Positions 12,451 to 23,105 of a stretch of DNA of 64,000 nucleotides are shown in pieces (within the stretch, counting starts at the first letter, position 1; the number at the start of each line of letters is the position of its first letter). The notes beneath the pieces were generated by a model that was not told the origin of the DNA, did no database searches, and was given only the letters and a program-made list of their open reading frames with translations. The translations under genes were made by a program, and so were the position numbers. Source of the stretch: Symsagittifera roscoffensis (taxonomy: Eukaryota; Xenacoelomorpha; Acoela; Convolutidae). Where the stretch lies: positions 55,875,970 to 55,939,969 of the forward strand of contig NC_087062.1 of NCBI RefSeq assembly GCF_963678635.1, read 5' to 3'.

Positions 12451-15000
12451 CGAAGGATAGTCGGAAGTACTCTTTTTGGGGAAGCGAATAAATTTCCTAT
12501 GTGAAACTGCGGAATCCTCGGGTATATCTGCCCTAGACTGGCCTACTTGGTTTGATCGATCAGAACCAGACACGACAAAACGGACTTTCTTGTCCGGAGA
12601 GGCAGGTGTTGACGGAGGAGTAGTTTTTGACTGGGACTGAATGACATTAACTGAATGTCTAATAGGACTACCGTAGAATGTAGTTTGCTTTTTCCGTCGA
12701 GATGAAGACCGTGACGATGAAGACATATTCCCATCCTGTTCCGAAAGTATGCCGTGACTATCTTGGGTGTTAGAGCCCGATGCTACCAATTTTGATGAAG
12801 TTCCTACTTGTGACTTCGAGATTGACGATTCTTCGTCTGAAGAGATGGGAATAAGATCTGAGCCTGCTGGGGTCATTACTGGAGTTTGCGCCTTTGACTT
12901 GATGCTGATAGGAATTTCCGTTCCTAAATTGCCAGACTTAGAGGAAGAGACAATAACTGTAGATTTCGGTTTGATGCTAATACACTTTGGTTTGACGCTA
13001 ATAGGAGCCTCTGTTCCTGGATTACCCGACGTAGAGGAAGAAACTGTCAAGTCTACCACCGGAGTAGAATGCTGTGGATACGGGATGTTCTGTATAGCCG
13101 GAGCCTCCGAAGTTGCATCTTCCCTTAACTTCGACGCCACCATTTGACTGCGGGGTGGAGTATGTGAAACTGGCATAGATGGGAATTTCGAATGAGCAGG
13201 CACGTACACTGTTTTCGCTGAAATACGTTGTCTGGAACCCGATTGTTTGAGAGGCCTATTGTCTTCCGATGATGATGTTGAAGATGGCACGATTGGGCGT
13301 TTCTGCCCTTTCTTCACAGGAGTTAGTTGTTTTCCTGAAAAACTTAGTTGGGTTGATTTAAGACGTACTGCCAAATGATTCCTTCTAATAACTTTCCCTT
13401 TATCAGAAATATATGTGGATTCAGTGATCCGCACGATTTTGCCCTTATAAGGTTTGAAAAGTTCTCTGCCAGACTTCCTATTTAGAAATTTCCTAAAAAT
13501 TTCGACCTTATTTGGTTCGTTCAATACTAAATAGTCCAAATTACGTTTTGGCAACGAAGGGCGAATTTGTTCCGTTGGCATTTGGTTCCGGAATCTGAGG
13601 GTACCAGCGGACAAGTTCGAACGAAGAGTGGCTGCGAGGATTTGATTTCTCTCCGTCAGGGTCTTCAGGGCTTTGACTCCCTCCTGATGCGTCAGAGACT
13701 TTTTCAACGACAACCACTGGTTTGCGGATTGTGCCAAGCTCTCCAGTGCACGATAGTGGGGTGTATCCGCTACTGAGTCTGTGGTTCCACCAAAACGTGG
13801 AGACACCGTCGGGCTTGATTGCCCTTTCTTGACGACTTTGATTCTTGGACGACTATCGCACTGCTCCCGTCGCTGCTCTGGTGTGAGCAAGTCCCGTTCC
13901 AAACGTTGGTTGTCTAAATGAATTCCCGAAGATAAGCGATCAGCCGCTATAGATAGCTCCGTATTCGGAGGACGACCAAAATGAAGTTCAAACGGTGAGA
14001 CCCCGGTAACTGAATTTTTTGTAACCCGGATATCTTCAATAATATTCCTAAGAGTATCCTGAACATTAGAGAAATCCGAACTTAACCGAGAGGCGCCCAA
14101 ACGACGTTTAATTGTTTGTATCGACCGTTCGACTAGACCGCAACCACGATGGTCCCCCACCGGGCAAAAATATTGTGCGATATTTTTCTCTAGACAAAAA
14201 TTTTGCACTAATTTATTTTTAAAACCGGAGTACTGGTCTGTTTTAATGGATTTGGGGATACTGTGCTGTTGAATATATGATTTGAGAAATTTAATGATCT
14301 TCCGTCCTCCCGTGGAACGCGTAATCATAGCCGACGGATATTTTGAGTAACGGTCGATTGCGACCAAGATATGAATGCTATTACCAAATGAGTCAAGTAG
14401 AGGGCCTGCGTAATCAAGTTGCAGCTCTTCATTAGGATCCGATAACAGAGGTAAAGGCTTGGATGAATTAAATGATACGTTCGCTTTCAAATTCTTACCA
14501 AACTTTGTGCACTGAGGACAATCTTTGCAAAATTGGATGATGTCCCGATGCATTCGGGGCCACCAGATGTATTGTGCTGCGTCAACCATTGCTAACTGAC
14601 CCGCATGCGATCTATGAAGTCGAGATAACAAAGGTTTGCGTAGACACATGGGAATAGCGATCCTATTATCCACCACAACACAGCCATCAACTACCGCTGC
14701 ACAATGCCAAAATGATTTAATATAGGAATCGATACGGCAAAATCCTTCGTAATCCCGGTTGATTATTGCTCGTTTCATGAGACTTAAACTGGCATCTTCA
14801 TCCGTGAGCTCTGACAATACATCTGAATCCAGAATTCCCACCAGTCCGGTTAACAATTTCTGGTCCGCAGCGACCACTGGTGACTTTAAGATCTCGAGAC
14901 TGTTGACTGACTGAGATTGTTGTTTTGGTATCCTGCCCCGTTTGGCCCTGAAATTCGCTAGAATAAGGGCGTATTGACTCCTCAGTTCCACTCCTCGTTG
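12433..15000 (-). CDS. gypsy integrase region and long C-terminal tail (fossil element part)
   Basis: The zinc-binding HHCC segment lies at about 14510-14625 (ending CKDCPQC). The catalytic core follows with Asp in LQLDYAGP (about 14420), Asp in IKTDQYSG (about 14240) and Glu in LVERSIQ (about 14125). After the core, a small basic domain (around 13400-13520) is followed by more than 250 residues rich in Ser, Thr, Pro and Lys ending near SDYPSRRSDR. The tail shows no transmembrane segment or signal peptide, so it does not look like an envelope protein. It ends at 12433. Confidence 0.85.
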   Translation of the reverse strand, partial: QRGVELRSQYALILANFRAKRGRIPKQQSQSVNSLEILKSPVVAADQKLLTGLVGILDSDVLSELTDEDASLSLMKRAIINRDYEGFCRIDSYIKSFWHCAAVVDGCVVVDNRIAIPMCLRKPLLSRLHRSHAGQLAMVDAAQYIWWPRMHRDIIQFCKDCPQCTKFGKNLKANVSFNSSKPLPLLSDPNEELQLDYAGPLLDSFGNSIHILVAIDRYSKYPSAMITRSTGGRKIIKFLKSYIQQHSIPKSIKTDQYSGFKNKLVQNFCLEKNIAQYFCPVGDHRGCGLVERSIQTIKRRLGASRLSSDFSNVQDTLRNIIEDIRVTKNSVTGVSPFELHFGRPPNTELSIAADRLSSGIHLDNQRLERDLLTPEQRREQCDSRPRIKVVKKGQSSPTVSPRFGGTTDSVADTPHYRALESLAQSANQWLSLKKSLTHQEGVKALKTLTERNQILAATLRSNLSAGTLRFRNQMPTEQIRPSLPKRNLDYLVLNEPNKVEIFRKFLNRKSGRELFKPYKGKIVRITESTYISDKGKVIRRNHLAVRLKSTQLSFSGKQLTPVKKGQKRPIVPSSTSSSEDNRPLKQSGSRQRISAKTVYVPAHSKFPSMPVSHTPPRSQMVASKLREDATSEAPAIQNIPYPQHSTPVVDLTVSSSTSGNPGTEAPISVKPKCISIKPKSTVIVSSSKSGNLGTEIPISIKSKAQTPVMTPAGSDLIPISSDEESSISKSQVGTSSKLVASGSNTQDSHGILSEQDGNMSSSSRSSSRRKKQTTFYGSPIRHSVNVIQSQSKTTPPSTPASPDKKVRFVVSGSDRSNQVGQSRADIPEDSAVSHRKFIRFPKKSTSDYPSRRSDR

Positions 15001-15899
15001 AACTGTTGATGATCTTCTGGGTCGAACAGCCCCCGCGCGAAACCGCGGCCTGGCTCTATCTGAGGAGAACCAATGTTGAGTGACCGCCAGATACTGGTTT
15101 AACAACTGCTCGAAACTGTCATTTGTGTTGTTGGTACTTGTGTTGGGATTCATTGCAGTCTGAAAATGAAAAGCACTCAATAATCTAACTGCACTCCAAC
15201 CAATCCGATATGATGAAAACAAGACAAAAAGATTGATTAGTAACGACAACAGATGACACCCGCTCACGGCCAAAGTAATAATCCACAATGAGATTAGAAT
15301 TGGCAGATAAATTGTGATCCATGCTGAGAAAGTGGCAAAATTCGGCATGTTAATACTCAACGCTGATTGGCTAGAATATGAGCCAACACGTTGGACGCCC
15401 TCTAGCGGAGAAGGAATCGATAGATTAGAGGAGTTATTTTGACTAATGGCTAACATTTTGTCGCCCTCTAGCGGATATAAACCTTTCGATGTAGATTGAA
15501 TCTTTTGAATTAAGACGCCCTCTACCGGTATGTTTCCAAATTTGTTCGATGCAACAAGTGAACTGTTGGTATCGGGACAATTGATCCGAGACTGACAATT
15601 TCCCAATAACTCAACTAGGTTAATTTGGTCAGGCACGGCATAATCCTGGCATACTTCCGGGGTATCAGATAACTCCTCAGTTGAAGTATAATGCCTGGCC
15701 CAACCGTCCAAGAATTCACACGCATCAAAGAATCGACTAATGCATTTGACGACATATTGTTCGTCAAAACTGCTTGGTCGTGGAGCTTCAAATGTTGGGA
15801 AACGAGATAAGTAATCCACGATTTCTAGCTTACAGCCGGAGATATGGAAGATATCGAAATCGAAAGGTAATAACCTATCAGCCCATCTAGTTAAACGTG

Positions 15900-17600
15900 A
15901 CTGATAAGTTTTGTTTCCGCGGTTCGTCTTTAATGCAGATATGATTGCTTTGTGATCTGTTAGAATCACGAAATGATTCCCTAACAAGTACGTTTGAAAT
16001 GCTCACACGACCATACAATCGCTAGAAGTTCTAATTCGTTGGTACTGTATTTCTTCTCCTGATGGTTTAGAAAACGTGATGCAAAAGCAATTGGCACCCA
16101 AACATCCTCTTCTATTTCTTGTTCTAATGCAGCACCCAGACCACTATGACTGGCGTCACATTTCACCCGCGAGTTCCGACTTTGGTCATAGTGATACATT
16201 TTTGTTATGTTCGCGATCAACTGCAAGATGTTACTAAACGCCATTTGCTGACATTCCCCCCACACAAATTTGCTTTTATTACCTGCCATCAGTGACGGGC
16301 GTAATTGGTCGGAATGGTTCTGAAGATTCGGCAAAAATCGTTGTAGGTGGTTGAGTATGCCCATGAATGAACGGAGTTGTTTGAGTGTCCTTGGTGGTTC
16401 CAGAGCAAGTACTGCCTCTATCTTAGAACGTTTCGGTCTGTATCCTTCTGAATCAATATCGTATCCTAACCAAGATAATTGATTCAAGGAAAATTCGCAT
16501 TTCGAAAATTTCAGAGCAAAACCTTCTTTATCCAGACGACTTATCATCTTGTCTACAAGAATATTGTGATCCTCGACTGAACCCTTCGAAACAATCAGAA
16601 TATCATCAAGGAAACAAAATACTCCTGACAGACCCTGGAGAGTATTGTCCATCGCTTTTTGGAATTCCTTTGGCATGTCCGTTAGACCATAAAACCCCGT
16701 CTTGAACCGATACGTGCCAGTTTGTTCTCCACAGACGATATTGAAATTGCAATGTCGACTAACTTCCTCACTGAGCGGAATCTGGCTGAAGGCATATTTT
16801 AAATCTAAGGACGTAAACCAAACATCTCCTGAAATGTCCGACGTGATTATCTGGGCGGCCGAGTCCAATAGTTCCAACAAATTCGGCATTCGGTAATGGT
16901 TCTTATGAATTTGTTCATTCATAGGTTTAGCGTCCATAGCTAATTTCCCAGAACCATCTTTCTTGGCCGTAATTACGATCGGAGAGATGAAATACTCACT
17001 GGTACATTTATTCAATTTAACCACGTGCCCTTCATGAATGAGTTTTTGGATTTCCTGACCAACTTTATCTTGAATATGCACCGGCACTCTCCTTCCCTTT
17101 TCTTGAATGGGGACGAGTGGAGACTTGAACGTAGAGAATACTTTGTGGTTTTTGGCTTTGCCAATTCTACTGAATACCCGATGGAACTTCTGGTGAAAGT
17201 GAGATTTCCATGAATCCGATGTTAAATTCGGGTTTGATTGGGAGACTTCTCCCACCAAAGGACGATCTGGTCTAACTTGCGTTGTTCTTACTCCCAATTG
17301 GGGTTGCAAATCCAAACCCAGTAAACAACGTGTGCGATTTTCTGAAATAAGGAATTTTGCAGACTTGATATGCCATCCCAAAGATGATACATCCATAATT
17401 AACGTACCCATCAATTCAATTTTCTTCCGATTATAGTCAACGTATACTGTATCAATTGGACTTTCTTGAACCGTGAAGAACTTGGCTGAAGGAACCGTTT
17501 TCAGAATATAGTCTGCTGCCTTCTTATTCACGAAGGAGGCTGGACTCCCAGTATCCACTGTTGCCTTGAAAAACGTCTTACCACAACGTAGTGTTATCTG
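15900..17600 (-). CDS. gypsy protease, reverse transcriptase and RNase H region (fossil element part)
   Basis: The aspartic protease site ATVDTGSPASF lies near 17555. The RT fingers motif SPIVITAKKDGSGKLAMD is near 16960. The palm motif FLDDILIVSK is near 16600. The RNase H motif KCDASHSGLGAAL begins near 16165 and FASRFLNHQEKKYS follows. These are the standard Ty3/gypsy pol domains in the usual order. Confidence 0.92.
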
Positions 17601-17736
17601 GATGGAACGTAACTTGCCCGTGGCGGCATTGATCACCTCCAACTTTTTCACTGACCTAATTGGGAGACTTGGTTTCACTGCTGCTACAGATAAAACAGTG
17701 AATTCCGACTCACTATCGGACGTGATGAAATTACAA

Positions 17737-18807
17737 GTTTCTTCCACTGTCTCATCTGACTCAGCTTCCACATTCGCTACATTCTTAGAGTTACAACATT
17801 TGGCAAAGTGACCCTTTTTGTCACAGTTCCTGCAAGTAACATTTCTGGCTGGACAACTCTGCTTGTGGTTTGTTGAGAATCTGTTACCACAGAAATAACA
17901 CGACTTCGATTTCTCGTTGATCCCCTTTTTCTTACTATTCTGTGCCCGATTAATCCTGTCCGAAAGTTTCTTACCCTGGACAGAGAAGGTGGGTTCCTGT
18001 TTTATCCGGGAATTCTGACCCAAGGTAGCACCTGCCTGGGAATAATTGCCCGACGACGACGAACTCCCGAGTTGCCTTTGCAAATCGGTGGCCGTTTGTG
18101 CTCCCTTTTCTTGCAGTAAAGCTGATTTCAGAGAATCCTCCGGAGTAGCACCTGGATGAATACATAATTCTCTCTGAATATCCTTATATCTCATTTTGGC
18201 AATGAAGATATCTCGTACGACTTCCTTTTCTTGATCAATTGTCCATCCACACAGGGCGGCTTGTCCCGTCAAACGTAAATAGAATGCTTCCAAACTTTCT
18301 CGGTCTGAATGTACCGCGTTGTATATTTGCATACGTTCGATGATGAAATTTTTCTCCTTTCTGAATAGGAGAACACAGAATTCATGGAATTCCCGAAAAG
18401 TTAATTCGCTCAGATCCGCATGAAAAATAAACGAGATTTAACACGTATTCAACCTCGAAATAATACACTCCTGGTGCAACTCGGGGACCTTTCGCCCGGC
18501 GCTCTTCATTCATTTCTGTGACTTTCCGGACCGCCGCGTCATTACGTGCAATACGACTTGCGATTGCTGCAGCATCTTCATCCGCGCCCACAACTTCTGG
18601 TTTTGGAGCAGGATCGTCGTGTACGACACCCGGAGGTTTTAATAACTCTCGTGGATCGCATCTCTCTCTTAGAGTAATTGCCAAATTGAATTGACCTATC
18701 CACGAACCCCAGCTATGTGGTGGGTCCGCAGTTGGTTTATGCCAAAATACGGATACGCCCAACAGGTCAGTTCGATCCTCTGAGGTCGAAACTGCTGGCT
18801 GCGCCAT
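17737..18807 (-). CDS. gypsy gag region (fossil element part)
   Basis: The start is the ATG at 18807, whose first base is the last base of the LTR. The product begins MAQPAVSTSEDRTDLLGVSV. A capsid-like segment (FYLRLTGQAALCGW and following) leads to a Cys-rich nucleocapsid with CYFCGN and a CRNCDKKGHFAKCC zinc knuckle (about 17795-17900). A shorter copy of the same region occurs at 10704-11782. Confidence 0.88.
18789..18806 (-). other. probable primer-binding site of the gypsy element
   Basis: TGGCGCAGCCAGCAG follows the LTR end with no gap, the position where the 3' end of a tRNA anneals. The same 11-base core, TGGCGCAGYCA, occurs at the equivalent place in the other two gypsy elements (31727 minus, 33258 plus). 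It overlaps the first gag codons. The tRNA was not identified. Confidence 0.6.
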
Positions 18808-19086
18808 GTGAATCGTCGAAAGACAGTTTTAAAACAAGAATCAATTCTCCTTGTTATGTTATCATATAAATAATATAGATAGATTAGTATTTAAATTATG
18901 TCATGACAATAGAAGTAAATACAACTTAAATCTTTCATAAGTTGAAGAGAATGAATAGAGAGCGCATGCTGTTAAGGCTAGAGTGGATTGGCAGGTCGGT
19001 AACGACCTTGACCGATAATGGAATTTAGCACGAATAGCTAGCACACTGTTGACGTCATGTTTAAGACTAAACAACGACGCACCACA
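18807..19086 (-). repeat. 5' LTR of the gypsy element
   Basis: 280 bp with TG...CA ends, differing from the LTR at 11782-12061 at three positions by eye. Outside it the host sequence is agtta (19087-19091); the matching target duplication cannot be tested because the other side runs into the partial second copy. Confidence 0.95.
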
Positions 19087-20146
19087 AGTTATCGTTTTTA
19101 AGTTACGCCTGTTTCTAAATCTTGCTTCGTAGATTCTAATAGCTGCAGTTTTGATTTATTCCTCGTGATTTTTTGATGAACTAGGTTTTTTTACTGCAAA
19201 ATAAAACACCGCGAAAATTTTCAACCAAGCGAAAACCAATTCTGGCTCAACAAAAAACGTTCTTCGCAAAAAACTATTTTCAAAACGGTCACAGCTGAAA
19301 TCCGTCCAACTACTGTCATCGTGGTATTTTTGTAAAAATAATTTCTCAAAGACCATTAAATCCTTTGAGAATTCACAAAATTGTTGCGGCTTGTGATGCA
19401 AACGGTCAGTGCTTATGTGCTTAATATGACAAAAACACTTTTTATCGACGCGAAATATTTTATAAGAACGATTTAACGAATCGATTCATCAAATTTGAAA
19501 AAAAATGAAAAAATTTTCTGATGTGGTTTTCTTTAATTTATGTGGCTGCATTGTTTTTGACTGATTTGTCTGAGTTTTTGTCTCAATCTTATCAGAATTA
19601 TCTATTTTACCAATAAATAAAACTAGGGTTATTACAAAATATTCAAACACAGAGGCAAACGGAGCTACGCATTACCAGTAAAAAAAGACAATCAAAAATT
19701 GAAAAAAAAACAAATCTTGAAAAAAAAAACAGATTTTTTTTGTCAAAAGCATTTATAAAAATTGCAAAAGTGGACAAAAAAAAATACAGCAACAAAATCA
19801 CCTAACCCATTAAAAATTTCACTTGCCTTCAAATTGCTTAAAAAACCGAACGTTTCAGCAAGACCTACCACGAAAACAATTAGCAGTCACGAAATTCTGA
19901 AATATTCGAACATTTGTAGTTTCCACAAATAAAAAAAAGTCCCGACTGGAATCAAACATTTGGGATTTGTCGTCTAAAGCATGGGTGCTACCATTGATTA
20001 CTTCAGATGCACGGAACAATCCTTGATTTTATAAAGAAAACAACTTCCAACTATTTTTAATGAACAGAATGAAACAAAATAGCAAAAAAATAAGCTTAAC
20101 TACTTACCCAAAACCATGATAAATCCCAAATTTTAGAAAAAATTGG
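19087..20146. other. spacer, nothing firmly identified
   Basis: AT-rich. A weakly tRNA-like stretch at 19939-20017 (minus strand) was considered and rejected as a tRNA gene. No exon is supported. Confidence 0.35.
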
Positions 20147-20154
20147 TGCTACGG

Positions 20155-20469
20155 CAGTAGCGGATTTAGGGGGGGTGGAGGGGTGCGGACGTCCCCCACT
20201 CAGGGATTCGAACCTCTGCCGACCCAAAGGGTCCCCCTTTATACAATTTTTAAATTTTTCTAAAAACGCCTTGAGTGTCAATCTATACTAATTTTGAGGG
20301 GAGAGCGCACGCCGAAAAAACGCTATCTTTGTTCAAATTTTTGGGTCTTTAGTGGTTTGAGAGAGCTCAGAAAATCAATTTGGTCGACCTAAAAAAACGT
20401 AGACAAAATTTTCAATTTTTTTTTTGAAAATCTGCCCCCCTCCTCGAGAAATTCCTAGATCCGCGCCTG
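20155..20469 (-). mobile_element. hAT-type MITE, full length
   Basis: Termini cagtagcggatttag and ctagatccgcgcctg are inverted. Flanks tgctacgg (20147-20154) and tgctgcgg (20470-20477) form an 8-bp target duplication with one mismatch. On the minus strand this copy has the sequence aggttcgaatccctg, a full match to the Pol III B-box consensus. Confidence 0.88.
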
Positions 20470-20477
20470 TGCTGCGG

Positions 20478-21170
20478 AAACTATGCTGACAAAAAAACAG
20501 ACAATCAGAAGACCGACAAAGGTTTTTTGACGCGCGGACAAAGTTCCACTAATAAAAAACCGGATTCGAACCGTAAGCTGGATTCAAAATGTTGATTTTT
20601 GTCTTTATAAGCAGATGCGTTAGCTTTTCACCACATGCGCAAATTAACATCCGTTTTTTTAATTTCATATAAACCAAAGGATTCTGTTAAAAAAATGTTT
20701 AACCAAAAAAGTCTACATTCTGGTTTGATAACGCTTGCTAATCGCAAGCGTAACAAACACCCGGTTTTTTGGACACTTCAATACATCGCTAGGGAAAATA
20801 AAAACAAAAGTTGAGCACAAAATTATAAAAAAATAGTAATGATTAAAACTGTTAAAAGGAATCTTCAAAAAAGACACTTGAAAACAAGCTGTTTCTGTCT
20901 AATGAAGATCTATCAAATTTTTTTATAATTTATCAACAAAAAATTCTGTGCGCAGGGTTATTAAATGTTTAAAGAAAATTGTCGGTTTTGCGGCTACGGC
21001 AAGCCATTTCAAGATTTTAAGGAGCGTATTTATTAATCTCTATATTGACATTATTTGCCATATTTTCTCCGCTGCAGGCATTTTTTTGCCTCTCAAATTA
21101 GTTCATACTAGCTTTGAAGACGACTTGAGAAAATTCAAGATTTCGTCACTTAAATTGCTGTCATAAAATA
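20478..21170. other. spacer, nothing firmly identified
   Basis: AT-rich sequence. On the minus strand near 20560-20650 a motif acggttcgaatccgg followed by a T run looks like the end of a decayed tRNA-derived element, but a full tRNA fold is not supported. Confidence 0.3.
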
Positions 21171-21178
21171 GTAGCAAA

Positions 21179-21572
21179 CAGGGGCGGATTTAGGATTTTC
21201 TCAAGGGGGGGGGGGGGCGGATTTTCAAAAAATTTTCCAAAATTTTGACGACCTTTTTTTTTAGGTCGACCAAATTAATTTTTCGAGCTCTCCCAAAGCA
21301 CTGTTTTGCCCCTATTTTGGCAAAATTTTCTGCGCCGCAGGCAAATTTTTGAAAAAAACTGTCAAAAAAGCCGTTTTTGGGCACTTTTTGAAAAATTTTG
21401 ATAAAAAAATCGCGTTAAAAGTTTTGACAAAAAAATTTTAGGGTCGGTCGGCCAAAAATGGATTTCTGAAAAAGTATCAAAGGGGGGACCCTTTGGGTCG
21501 GCAGGGGGTCGAATCCCTGAGGGGGGGCATCCGCCCCCCCCCCCCCCCCCCCCCCCGCTAAATCCGCCCCTG
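21179..21572 (+). mobile_element. hAT-type MITE, full length, youngest-looking
   Basis: Begins caggggcggatttag and ends ctaaatccgcccctg, a perfect 15-bp inverted pair. It is flanked by a perfect 8-bp duplication, gtagcaaa (21171-21178 and 21573-21580). Homopolymer runs of G near the left end and C near the right end are mutually complementary and could form a long stem. The internal gtcgaatccc motif is at about 21508-21520. Confidence 0.95.
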
Positions 21573-21580
21573 GTAGCAAA

Positions 21581-22970
21581 GTATCTGAATTTTGGCAAGC
21601 AGGCAGATTTTAAAGGCCAGCCCCCCCCCCCATCGGAACGCTGCTAACTTAAATTTCTGCAATGCTTTGGCAAAGATGGTGTTGCTCTGATAACACTTTC
21701 TTAAGTTCCAGCAGTGTAGGAGATCTTTGACAAATCTCGAAAAACCTGAATAATCTCATGAAGAGTTTTCTTACTTTGGTAAAATCTTGCCAACAATCTC
21801 TGAAGAAAGCAAAAACTCTACTATAAACTTTCGTAGGTTTGCTCGAAAAATTATAAGGAAAGCTCTTAAAGATGTTTATAAGATTTCGAAGGAAGACAAT
21901 GCTCGCAAAGATCTTAAGGATTTCTCTCAAAGATTTACTGAACATGATTTTTTCTCATCAATTTTTTCTTGTCTCAAAAACTATGTACATGAAAAAATGT
22001 ATAGTTGTTTTTAAAAGTATAAAATGACTCTGTACAAGTTATAGTTCGAAAGAAAATGTTGTCACCTTGTGCTCCACTTAAAAGCACGATTTTGAGCTAA
22101 TCAAATGATTTTATCTCGGCTTTGAAACTGCAGCCAAATTTAAACAACACTGCACCCAGTAAATTGCCTTGACGTTCCTGTAGTTAGATTGTTTTTGTTT
22201 TAGGTTTACTGCCCCAGTAAATTTTATCAATTACCCTACACTTTTACTGAAAAAGCTTCAGAGCCTGTTATTTCACCGGAACAAAGCTCGAAAAAAAAGT
22301 ATCTCTTGAATTTTATTGGCTTTTAGGAGCTAACAGTAAATCAAACGGAATTATATATTGAAATAAAACATTGCTTAAAACAATCCCGATTTAAGTTGTA
22401 GTTACTTAAAAAACAATTAAGGCACTTGTCAGAAAATTCATTTGCGATAGTAATCTCTGGCAACTTCATTGTTACTTTCGGTTGTCTGGTATCAGATACG
22501 AAGAATTAAATGCTTCCAGCCTGAGCAAACAAATCAACAAACAGTTATTTTAGAGAGGGCATAAATATCTCAAAGGAGTATCTCTCTTCACCAATCGTAA
22601 GAAGAGCACGCTTCGCTTCTCAATCAGAGTGGGTATAAATTTTAAGTACACCTGCTTTTCAACTCTGAAAATAGATTATATCAACTGGTCCATAATGGGT
22701 AAGCAGCAGGGGCCATAAAACCGGAAATTATAGCTTGTTTTTCCTCTTCTTGCTCAAATTCCTCCCCCTTCTCCTTTCAATTTGTATTTTCCTCGCTTTG
22801 CAAAATTATATAACTGTGTCGTCATCATACCTAATTTCTCGTGGCTAGCATCAATATTAAATGAAACACAACCGCCAACGTCAAAAATATTTTGAATCTT
22901 CATTAGTTTTCAACCCTCAGGTCGCACGGTACGTTCGATTTCTTGAGTTTCAACTAATTGCTAGTTTAAT
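21581..22970. other. region upstream of the GPCR gene, nothing firmly identified
   Basis: Short open frames on both strands around 21650-22014 overlap each other and show no domain. Two TATA-like motifs (near 22562 and 22632) occur without a downstream gene that I can support. Confidence 0.35.
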
Positions 22971-22976
22971 TGGCAC

Positions 22977-22983
22977 TATAAAG
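22977..22983 (+). promoter_or_regulatory. candidate TATA box of the GPCR gene
   Basis: TATAAAG lies 129 bp before the ATG at 23106. A TSS about 30 bp downstream would sit near 23007, just before a short possible leader intron (23015-23057, gtaaga ... tttag). If that intron is used, an upstream ATG at 23012 joins in frame with 16 open codons to the main ATG, so the true start could be there. Confidence 0.4.
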
Positions 22984-23105
22984 TTTTTACACTTCAGATT
23001 ATAGAACACGCATGGTAAGAAAAATTCCACTTTAACTTTTCTACAACATACGTTTAGTTCCAAATCGATTTCCGCAAACAAACATCATATAAACAGCTTT
23101 CCAAA

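Larger units (their letters stand above)
11782..19086 (-). mobile_element. Ty3/gypsy LTR retrotransposon, near complete, young
   Basis: Reading on the minus strand: 5' LTR (18807-19086), primer site and gag, protease, reverse transcriptase, RNase H, integrase, a long C-terminal tail, a polypurine tract and 3' LTR (11782-12061). The protease has a DTGS active site, the RT has a FLDD version of the catalytic motif, and the integrase has HHCC zinc-binding and DDE motifs. The order RT-RNaseH-integrase is that of Ty3/gypsy. The LTRs differ at 3 of 280 positions by my reading, so insertion was recent. The frames are largely open with about two interruptions or programmed shifts. No envelope gene is seen. 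Confidence 0.95.

Noticed and set aside
12433-13400. Envelope gene after gypsy pol
   Set aside because: The tail is Ser/Thr/Lys-rich without signal peptide, membrane helix or cysteine pattern.
19939-20017. Possible tRNA on the minus strand: 7-bp acceptor-like pairing, tttgattcc B-box-like motif and a following T run
   Set aside because: The anticodon and T stems do not pair, and the A box is poor. At most a decayed tRNA-derived relic.
20555-20655. tRNA-like stretch on the minus strand with acggttcgaatccgg and a T run
   Set aside because: The B box is good, but the anticodon stem fails and no acceptor stem is found.
21362-21598. Gly/Pro-rich open frames across the poly-G and poly-C runs
   Set aside because: They are translations of MITE homopolymer runs and inverted ends, not genes; similar frames appear at 48201, 55161, 57143 and 57200.
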